Source: Bactericera cockerelli
Lineage: Eukaryota; Arthropoda; Insecta; Hemiptera; Triozidae
Length of the DNA: 64,000 nucleotides
Direction of reading: 5' to 3'
NCBI GenBank assembly: GCA_024516035.1
Contig: CM044957.1
Coordinates: 49,844,085 to 49,908,084, forward strand
Positions 56,734 through 64,000 of the stretch are shown here, one piece after another; the first letter of the stretch is position 1, and each line of letters begins with the position of its first letter. The notes under the pieces were generated by a model, which saw only the letters and a program-made list of their open reading frames with translations, did not search any database and was not told where the DNA came from. The position numbers and the translations under genes were made by a program.

Positions 56734-57457
56734 AAATGTGTCTGAATGGAATGGGCCATGGGTGGTACAAATGTGTCTGCACGGAATGGAAGGCTATGTG
56801 AGAACAGTCCCTGGCCCAACTACAAAAGGCAAAATCAAAGGCTTTTGGAGCACTCATATCAAAATTTGGTCCTCATGAGACCAATTTACTATGCAAAACA
56901 AAACAAATACTAAGGAGAAAAAAATCTGGTCCTATGTAGCAACCTACCTCCAGAGTGCCGGTCTTAGGGGTGGAATGCAAAAAAAAGTGCCAGTTGCGAG
57001 AGTGTTAAAGTATGAAAATAGAGAAGGTCAGATAGATATAAAATGTATTATATTCTTTTTAGATCCTGTGAAAGTCTTACAGTTGACCAGGAAAAAAAAT
57101 GACTTATTTTACTAAATAAGTATACCTTAGGAAATGTTTGAAAAAACCTTTGAAGAAATTCTCAGTTTCCTCTAAATAGGCCAGTTAGTCCCATTATTAC
57201 CTAAATTGTACGGTAATTCGGAGACACAAAATTTAGCCTCAATTTTATCTCTTTGCTGTTTGTGATACAAGGCTCAGCCAATATAATGATAATATCTATG
57301 AGAAACTACTTTATTAGTTACTTGTTGCTGAGCCCATCAGAACTTTCGTTCTTGAGAATGATTTATATTTGGCTTAAAGTACTCCAGGGCACCCTACAGT
57401 TCTAGAAAGCTAAAACTGCAATTATTACTTTAGACTATTATTGCTACAAAATTCTTT

Positions 57458-58565
57458 GTTGTTGTTGTTGTAGCGAAAACACATAATCATAATCCCTCTT
57501 GTTCCTCGTCTTCCTCCAGCTGAAGGAAAGCAGCAGCAGCTTTTGGTTGTGACCATAGATCCAATACTGTCAGGGTTGTGGGTCTCTCAGGGCAGTTGAA
57601 AAGGTGGTCCGAGTTGTGTGGTGAACCTTTGCAGAGTGGGCATTCATTTGGTATTGTGGGATCCAGTCTGTTCCTATAGACATTGAGTTGTTTTGACCAA
57701 CCTGACCGAAGTTGGGATAGGATTGACCGTTTTTTTCTTGATAGCTCAACTTCTTCTGGTGATATGGGTGGTGGTGTGTTGTGCAAAACTCGATTGGGTT
57801 GGTATTGCTGGATTGTGGTTTCAACTATTTTGGTATGAATTTCCATTTTGTAAGCTTTGGCTTGTTGTTCTGTCAGTGGAGGATTTTGGACTAGATTGGT
57901 TATCTTTGGTTTGGAATGTACCACAGATTTACGAATTTGACGTGGGGGTAAAGGTTCTAGGGCTATGTTATTGCACGGGTGATTGCTGACATGACATGCT
58001 ACAAGATACTGCTGGGTGATCATATCATTGTGAGCTTCGACAGGTAATATGTATGTTTCTCTGTGAAGATGATCTTGATTTGCCATGAGGTGACAGCCGG
58101 TGGAGATGCGAAGTGCAGCATTTTGGCAGGTCTGTAATTTTTTCCAATTGGTCTTGCTGAGTTGGGGTGACCAAATTGGTGCTGCATAGTTCAGAAGAGA
58201 GCGATTGATAGCTTTGTATGCAATAAGCATAGTTTCTTTCTCTTTACCCCAGGTGGTGCCTGCTAATGATTTCAACAGATTGTTCCTGGTTTTCAGTTTG
58301 TTACAGGTTGCTTTGGTGTGAGCAGCAAATGTCAACATGGGATCGAAATTTAAACCCAGAATTTTGGGGGTTTTGACAGTCGGGATACGTTGGTTGTTAA
58401 TGAATATATCAAGTTCTCTTCCTACCTCCTTAGCCCATGTTGTAAAGAGTGTAGCTGTGGATTTTTCAGGTGAGAGTTGTAGGTTCCTATCCCTGAGCCA
58501 GTTGTGGAGGGTTTCTAGATAGTTGTTGATGTTCTGTGTCATGATAGTAATGTCGTTGCCCGTTG
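57458..58565 (-). mobile_element. 5'-truncated Jockey-like LINE with 12-bp TSD
   Basis: Flanked by ACAAAATTCTTT duplications at 57446-57457 and 58566-58577. The minus strand begins inside the reverse-transcriptase catalytic motif (GND in place of ADD before ITI). It continues with LETLHNWLRDRNLQLSPEKS and TATLFTTW (thumb region) and ends with a CCHC-like ECPLCKGSPHNSDHLFNCPE and DLWSQP. A stop at 57487 is followed by a short 3' region ending in (CAA)n. The coding part is open for about 360 codons, so the insertion looks recent. Clade assignment to Jockey is from the C-terminal knuckle pattern. The first half of the polymerase is absent, so the copy cannot move by itself. It lies 78 bp from the kinase exon at 58644, in sense orientation. 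Confidence 0.9.
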
Positions 58566-58643
58566 ACAAAATTCTTTCACAGTGGTAGATTCTAACACAA
58601 AAAACCCAAGACACAACTATTTTAAAGAAAAATAAATCCTTAC

Positions 58644-58789
58644 CTAAAAGATTTGTATGCTGGTGAGTGTCTCTTCCGCCTTTTGTCTTTGTCATAAGTA
58701 CTGTAGTCCGAGTGAGACCTGTCTCTATCACGAACCATGGGAGATCTGGATCGCGTTCTACTCCTGGACCTGCGTCTACTTTTGTTCAT
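58644..58789 (-). CDS. Doa: Doa first coding exon, SR-rich
   Basis: The acceptor ATACTTACTTTCAG is followed immediately by ATG at 58789-58787; the donor TTTTAG|GTAAGG follows 58644. The exon is 146 nt: 48 codons plus two bases of Ser 49. It encodes MNKSRRRSRSRTRSRSPMVR and DRDRSHSDYSTYDKDKRRKR, then HSPAYKSF, an RS domain start typical of CLK kinases. Because the ATG abuts an acceptor, a 5' UTR exon is expected upstream. Translation could in principle begin in that exon. Confidence 0.88.
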
Positions 58790-59145
58790 CTGAAAGTAAG
58801 TATAAACATTAGGTCACTTGTACATTTTTTATAATGACTGTGAGAAGACTAACATTATGAGGACTTTTTTTTTCCACTGGAACAAGTTGAAATTTACTTT
58901 TGGGTCCAATATTCACAAATACACCTGTGCAAAATGTAAAAAAATACACAATAGTTCAAATTTGAGGTATTTTCTTGTTTTCAGAGTAAATCATAGAAGA
59001 TATTAAAAAAGTTCTTGTAATTGAATCCTCTTAAACATGGTGTAATTAACAGAAATATAACATTTGTAGGTATTATATTTAGTACTCTCTACTGAAACTG
59101 GAGGAAACAAAATTATCAAGGAATTTTCATCTCACTTCATCCTAG

Positions 59146-59550
59146 AGATGGGTACGACTAATTACTTTACTCATAAAGGACTGGTTCTTGAGAGTAATTA
59201 GTATGTTCCGGTTTTTATTATAAAGTAATCAATTACATGGAAAATGTAATTGCATTCAAAAGCTTTCTTTTGTTACTGTCTACTTCATATTAAAATGGTA
59301 TAATAACCAAGTATTTTACTCATACTCATTAGATAACTAGGTAGTAACTGGGTACTGGCTTGAGCTCATGTTGACTCAGCTAACTTTGTAAGTCATACCT
59401 CTCCTCCTCTCTTACTCGAATCAATTTACTTCCACTCTCAGAACCTCAAAAATCACGTACAAAAGTAATTGGGTAAATACTCAGTACTTTCATGTAATTG
59501 ATTACTGAAGGTTCTATGAAATACTCAGTATTACCCATCACTACATCTCT
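59146..59550. mobile_element. hAT-type MITE, diverged
   Basis: The ends TAGAGATGGGTACGACTAAT and, inverted at right, TAGTGATGGGTAATACTGAG bracket sequence dense in AGTAATTACT-like motifs. No intact 8-bp duplication is seen. The right half (TACAAAAGTAATTGGGTAAA) matches the element remnant at 62640-62815. Confidence 0.6.
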
Positions 59551-60757
59551 AAAGATCAAGAGTATTCTTTTAATGTTATCTTTTAGAATTCAAATTCCTA
59601 CCATTAGTTTTACAATAAAACCCACAGATATCAAGCTCGCCGGTAGGCGAGCGCTCGTCAAGTAGCGCCAGCCAACCGGCCTATATTAACACGAAACAGA
59701 GTTTATAATGTATTTTGTTTTATTGTTTTCGCACACCTCCCGCTAACTTTTGTCGATTTTTATTTCAAATTCGTAATTAGACGCGAAAATAGATTGTGTT
59801 TCACGAAAGCGCGAGGTTCCTACGATCAGTTAAAGTCGTTTTCTGGCCACGCCGAAAATCTTAAATTTCATGAAAATATTCATACAGGTTTTTTTTTTTT
59901 TCAGACCAATTTTCTGTCAAGCGTACAGCAATGTGTGCTTGTCGTGGAAAGACGTGAGCTACGTTTTTGAATAGGGAATTTTTATCTCTGCATACCTTTT
60001 ATAGTTTCAAGTATTTATTTTTTATAGGATAGGAGATATAGCCTTCTAAAATAAAAGCGGAAAGTTGCACAGAGCCGCCCCTGGTTATCTTGGAGCTGCG
60101 ATTCTGGTATTTTTCGAAAGGCCTTATCATAGGAAAAAATATAAAAATTATTACACTGGACCAAACTTGAGTTATAGCCTTTGAAAGGAATACTTATTTT
60201 GGAGCCCAGAGCCGTCTATTGTTATCCTAGAGATGTATTTCTGGTGTTTTAAGAAGGGTCTAGTCAAAGGGAATGAGATCACCTAATTTCAGATGGTTGA
60301 AACAAGTAGAAAAGTCTTTAAAGCCCTCTAAAGGAATATCTATAATGAACCCTGGAGCAACGCCTAGTTATCCCAAGTTGATGACTGAAGGTTCTTTCTA
60401 AAGGTCTAATTACGCAGAATTATACTACGATGTAAATAAAATTTTAGAAAAATCAGTGACAGTGTGAGACATAAAAAGAAAAAATTGAATTTAGATTTAT
60501 GAGTAACAAAAAATCTTCGCCTCACATATAACTTAAAATACGAGAGGGATATTATCGTCATTGCTTCATCCAAGCTGCCAGTAGACCGTTTTATCAGAGT
60601 GGGAACAATAACGTTCTATAACTTCAATCAAAGATTTCTACATCAAGAGGTAAACTAGGTCTATATTATTAGAAGTGTATAAAATATTGGCCAGTAAGAA
60701 GAAAAATATTCATGTAGATCAAAACAATGATAAATTATAATAAAATATTATGTATTG

Positions 60758-60905
60758 AGCAGTCTCTGTGGTCGTCAACTGGTGTAGGTAAAACACAAAG
60801 TTTGCAAGGTGGCCTGGGTTCGAATCCCGCCTAGGTAGAATTTTTTTTTACTCTGTACTTTGGATGTCCGGTTTTCTCGTGAGAAAAAAAACAGTAGTTG
60901 GTAGT
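60758..60905 (+). repeat. SINE family S5
   Basis: GGTGGCCTGGGTTCGAATCC followed by TTTTTACTCTGTACTTTGGA and TCTCGTGAG, parallel to 1005-1140. The A-box side is degraded. Confidence 0.65.
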
Positions 60906-61737
60906 TTGAGTCAACCTCCTATGACCGTTTAATTTCAAACGAAGTGAGTATGGTTCTCGATCAACATTGATTTGTCACAATCTAATTATCCATCTACCTA
61001 TGTTTGTAACATGATATAAGTTGCATGTTTTGTCCAATCGAGCTGAAATTTTCAGGGTATATTCCATGAATATAAAGCTTGCTTATTAATTTATAATTAT
61101 TAATTGTATATCTAGTATAATTTCTCACTTCTTCTGTTTATATCTACTGATTATGCTGAAATGACACCATGTTTAGCAACTCGAAGTTAGGCAAATATAT
61201 GGGTCAACATTTCTTAGAGCCTTAGTAAGAGGCACTTTCGGAACATACAATAATACTCGGCACTTTCATTTCCCTCTTTATTTTGCCAAGATCGAATTTC
61301 CATCTACCTACCATGTACGTAGGTACATAATATAATTAAAATTTATTGTATTATAAACAAAACCACGAAACCGAGCTGTCCGTTTTTTAACGAGTTCATT
61401 ACTAATTTTTCAATACAAGGTTAAAACACTAGTTGATTATTAACACTTTGAGCCCCGAAGCTGGAATTGGAGAATGGTTACGGGGACCAAGCTAAAATAT
61501 GCCTTTAGCACCCGTGGGACCAACATTTTTTTATTATAAAATATGGTGTATTTTATCGAAAAAAATCGATAACTATACGATTTTCGGCTGTAAATTTTAT
61601 ACTTTATGAGTTATTGACCTTTTTCTTTGAGTACCAAATATGGTACTCATGTCCCTTGTGATAAGTTCCACAAAAGAAGCACCAATTATCCAATTATCGC
61701 ACCAACCTCATTTTAAAACGATTGTGACCAGTGGATT

Positions 61738-61979
61738 GTATTTGGTTTTAACGTCATGATTTGAACAAGTAAGGACGGGGTGTTTTACCCTCCATTCGCT
61801 GGGAATCGTTCCAGGTACCTACATTTACCTCACCCAGCCTGGGTAGGGCTGTGATTCCAGACTCACGTGTTAAGAGGGGAAAAAAACATTAGAAAAGTAT
61901 GCAACAACCGGGAATGGAACTCGAAATGTCTGGACTACGGGCAGTATTAGTTACAACCATTACGCCACGGATGCTGGCC
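61738..61979 (-). repeat. SINE family S6, minus-strand copy
   Basis: Minus strand: GCATCCGTGGCGTAATGGTT head, GACATTTCGAGTTCCATTCC, the core CTACCCAGGCTGGGTGAGGT and the GAATGGAGGGTAAAACACCC block. No TSD was identified. Confidence 0.82.
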
Positions 61980-62480
61980 ACTGACAGTCTAAATAAAGCA
62001 TTTATTTGAATCAATACTTTTGTATTTTGAATTGTAAATTACGTAGATCTCATTCAAAATTTACAAATATCTACCTACATATACAGGACATCCATAAAGT
62101 CTCACCCAAGCCTGGGTTTCTCGAAAACAATTAAAAATATTAAAAAACGCAAAAACCCGTATTTCTTTATTTTTAAGACACCTTTAAAACAATATACCAC
62201 AAGACACACCATTGTATTTAAGATTTTAAAGCTGGTCCATGTTCAGCCTGACTGGGGCCGTGTAGGCAGTTTTTTTTTTGGCTGAAAATTAATCCTCTTA
62301 AAAATAAAGGAATATTGGTTTCTTTATTTTTAGAACTGGGTACAGAAGCGAGAGGTACTTAATTGTTCCGATATTATCTATGAATAATATTCAGGCTGTC
62401 GGTGTCCTAATATTTTTCTCGTTGTCTCGTAGAAACAAGTCTTCTATTTGAAACTTATTTGTCAAACAATCGGTTTAGGG

Positions 62481-62618
62481 AAATGTACATTATGTAATTC
62501 AGTTTATAAAATAGGAGGTGGAGCTTCTAATCTATTGAAACACTTGAAACTAAAACACCCAACAAATTTTGTGAACCGAGATTCATCTCCTGTAAACGTT
62601 CTGAATGCAAAATTGTGA
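62481..62618 (+). pseudogene. hAT transposase BED zinc-finger remnant
   Basis: The frame from 62481 reads KCTLCNSVYKIGGGASNLLK HLKLKHPTNF to a TGA at 62616-62618. The C-x2-C-x15-H-x4-H pattern with GG-SNLLKHL-KH is a BED-type zinc finger, the N-terminal DNA-binding domain of many hAT transposases. It is followed within 200 bp by terminal-like sequence (62640-62815), so most of the transposase has been deleted. Confidence 0.7.
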
Positions 62619-63377
62619 GATTTTGTTAGTATACTGAATAATGAAAGAGCCGGTGCTTTTGTACTTGGTTCTTGAGTGATTACTCGAATTCATTATTCCA
62701 TTTACATCCTCTCTCATAACCTCAAAAACCAAGTACAAAAGTAATTGGATAAATACTCGGTACTTTTAAGTAATCGATTACTGAAGTACCAGTTCTATGA
62801 AATACTCGATATCACCCTAATTATTGCCAAAAATAATGAAACGGGGTAGTTTTCTGTTAGTGAACCTCGGTAGTGGGTTTCAAAATTTGAAAAGATCAAC
62901 AAAATTGCTGGGCGCTATCTAGTGTCACTCGAATAAGGATCACACCTGTTATCTCAAGATTTCCCCTTTCTTCAGCAAGTACTGTGAAATTTTCTTTCAG
63001 CATCTTTTCAATGTTTTTTTTTCTATCATTTTTTTTCCTTGCAATTGTAATTATTTACAGAGCAGTACTTGGGTCACAATATAATTTTCGAGCATGCAAC
63101 TCATTATAACTTTTTTCCTTAAACAAAGTAGTGTCACCTCACTAGTTCAATATAAAGTACCCAACATTTTACATGATAGTCTTATAATATTACTGCGTAT
63201 CGCAACATCCTTAAATTAAGTCTTTTTTCTTTTATCTGTTGATTGTTGATTAGTTTTTATTTCATCTATCAGAGGAAAATCAATTAAATCAAAAAGTAGT
63301 GATATCCCCAAAAAACACTACGTGTAAAAATAGTCGTCAAGTGTTGGAATGATCAAAAAGAACTGATATCAAAAACG

Positions 63378-63949
63378 TCAATTTTCTATGGATGAAGGAA
63401 TTATTTTTCACGTAATTAGTCTCTTGATAATTCAACCAAAATAATAGCCTCACAACAACAATACACCTTTGAGCAAACTTCGATTTGGTATTTTGAGAAT
63501 TTTACCAAAAAAAAAGCCACACGACAAAACAATGTTCTTGTAAGAACAATGTTGCATAATTACAGAACCATTGTTCTTCAATTTTCTATGGATGAAGGAA
63601 TTATTTTTCACGTAATTAGTCTCTTGATAATTCAACCAAAATAATAGCCTCACAACAACAATACACCTTTGAGCAAACTTCGATTTGGTATTTTGAGAAT
63701 TTTACCAAAAAAAAGCCACACGACAAAACAATGTTCTTGTAAGAACAATGTTGCATAATTACAGAACCATTGTTCTTCAATTTTCTATGGATGAAGGAAT
63801 TATTTTTCACGTAATTAGTCTCTTGATAATTCAACCAAAATAATAGCCTCACAACAACAATACACCTTTGAGCAAACTTCGATTTGGTATTTTGAGAATT
63901 TTACCAAAAAAAAGCCACACGACAAAACAATGTTCTTGTAAGAACAATG
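63378..63949 (-). repeat. 200-bp tandem array, about 2.9 units
   Basis: Units start at 63378, 63578 and 63777 (periods 200 and 199 bp; the only clear difference is one A in a homopolymer). Each contains TTTCTATGGATGAAGGAATT, CAAAATAATAGCCTCACAAC and a hairpin-forming segment ending AAGAACAATG. Near identity implies recent amplification or a satellite. Minus-strand open frames repeat with the unit and are not genes. Confidence 0.92.
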
Positions 63950-64000
63950 GTTCTGTAATTATGCAACATTGTTCTTACAAGAACATTGTTTTGTCGTGTG
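63916..64000. repeat. inverted-repeat junction at window edge
   Basis: 34-bp perfect arms (63916-63949 and 63967-64000) around a 17-bp centre. The centre is the inverse of the one in the earlier units, so the array appears to turn over and run in reverse orientation beyond the window. Confidence 0.9.

Larger units (their letters stand above)
46561..57445 (-). other. kinase intron 1, transposon-filled
   Basis: About 11 kb with no exon. Contents besides those listed separately: an S7 tail (46945-46986), a LINE 3' end with GGGCTATTCCCGTAAATA and an (ATT)n tail (49280-49500), paired LINE-like ends with GGAAGAGATAGCCATAGGC (51180-51480 inverted, 53240-53410), and an S10 tRNA-like head (51985-52070). 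Confidence 0.55.
7094..58789 (-). other. Doa: Doa/CLK LAMMER kinase gene, whole coding span
   Basis: The gene encodes a nuclear dual-specificity CDC2-like kinase that phosphorylates SR splicing factors; Doa is the single insect orthologue of vertebrate CLK1-4. Eleven exons join in frame to 480 residues, close to the usual CLK length. Residues 1-118 are Arg/Ser-rich and 119-144 are an acidic linker with GHLIY. The P-loop GEGTFG is at 152-157, the ATP Lys at 174 in VALKII, and HTDLKPEN with catalytic Asp 271. DFG is at 308-310, the activation segment [16 protein letters not shown] at 320-335, and EHLAMMER at 369-376. The C-lobe ends at 480. All splice sites are GT-AG, and phases match at every junction. 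Two alternative N-terminal exons (40888-42429, 32176-33315) also end in phase 0, so at least three isoforms are predicted. The activation-loop exon has a tandemly multiplied donor. The gene is larger than 51 kb because of transposon-filled introns. The ATG at 58789 directly follows an acceptor AG, so a noncoding first exon should lie further upstream. Confidence 0.93.
58790..64000 (-). other. 5' flank or first intron of the kinase gene
   Basis: 5.2 kb without a recognisable coding exon. It holds hAT-type remnants (59146-59550, 62330-62815), SINEs S5 and S6, and a Tc1-type single end (CAGGACATCCATAAAGTCTC at 62083). A 200-bp array lies at the right edge. The noncoding first exon and promoter may lie here or beyond the window. 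Confidence 0.5.

Noticed and set aside
57487..58731. A single 414-residue gene spanning LINE and kinase exon
   Set aside because: The target duplications at 57446 and 58566 delimit the LINE. Residues beyond 58565 are chance translation of intron and of the kinase exon in another frame.
63450..63852. Duplicated minus-strand small proteins (about 70 residues)
   Set aside because: They recur with the 200-bp array unit and differ only through a homopolymer length change. They are by-products of the satellite-like repeat.

Overview
The window is eukaryotic nuclear DNA, almost certainly from an insect. It is AT-rich and intron-rich, with GT-AG introns and coding exons separated by kilobases of transposon-derived sequence. 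It carries dense tRNA-headed and 5S-rRNA-headed SINEs with (ATT)n or A-rich tails, Tc1/mariner-, piggyBac-, pogo- and hAT-type DNA elements, and a Jockey-like LINE. A large-genome hemipteran such as a planthopper would fit, but the species is inference only.

Two protein-coding genes can be supported, and they converge. (1) On the + strand, the last two exons of a PAQR-family (PAQR4-like) membrane receptor gene lie at 394-531 and 1528-1737; the rest of the gene is left of the window. (2) On the - strand, a complete LAMMER/CDC2-like kinase gene (Doa/CLK) runs from 58789 down to the stop at 7094. I assembled eleven exons by matching splice sites and phase: 58644-58789, 46353-46560, 26049-26127, 25182-25248, 21265-21378, 19892-19982, 19149-19298, 15238-15388, 9479-9623, 8318-8423 and 7094-7279. 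They join without a frame break into 1443 nt, or 480 residues, with an Arg/Ser-rich N-terminus and every kinase landmark (GEGTFG, catalytic Lys, [22 protein letters not shown]). Two long alternative 5' exons (40888-42429 and 32176-33315) start with their own ATG and end at phase-0 donors. They would splice to the same 26049-26127 exon and give predicted 876- and 742-residue isoforms.

The most unusual region is 9744-15388. The end of the activation-loop exon, including its 5' splice donor, has been amplified as a 66-bp in-frame minisatellite. Ten consecutive G|GTGAGT donors lie in one open reading frame at 14644-15238, and six or seven more lie at 10445-10824. A second array with a period near 181 bp at 9744-10440 repeats the same exon tail and donor followed by intron sequence. 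A 3746-bp hAT-like transposon (10864-14609), flanked by the 8-bp duplication GTGGACAC, has split the 66-bp array in two. Any of the ten right-hand donors keeps the frame, so the locus could encode kinases with 0-9 extra 22-residue copies of the activation-segment end.

Region by region: 1-1737 PAQR 3' end; 1738-7093 intergenic, packed with SINEs, a piggyBac-like MITE and a minisatellite just past the kinase stop; 7094-26127 catalytic exons separated by transposons (hAT-like, mariner-like, foldback MITEs); 26128-46352 large introns with the two alternative N-terminal exons; 46353-58789 Arg/Ser-rich exons, with a 12-bp-TSD LINE beside the first; 58790-64000 upstream sequence with hAT relics, SINEs and a 200-bp satellite-like array that inverts at the window edge.
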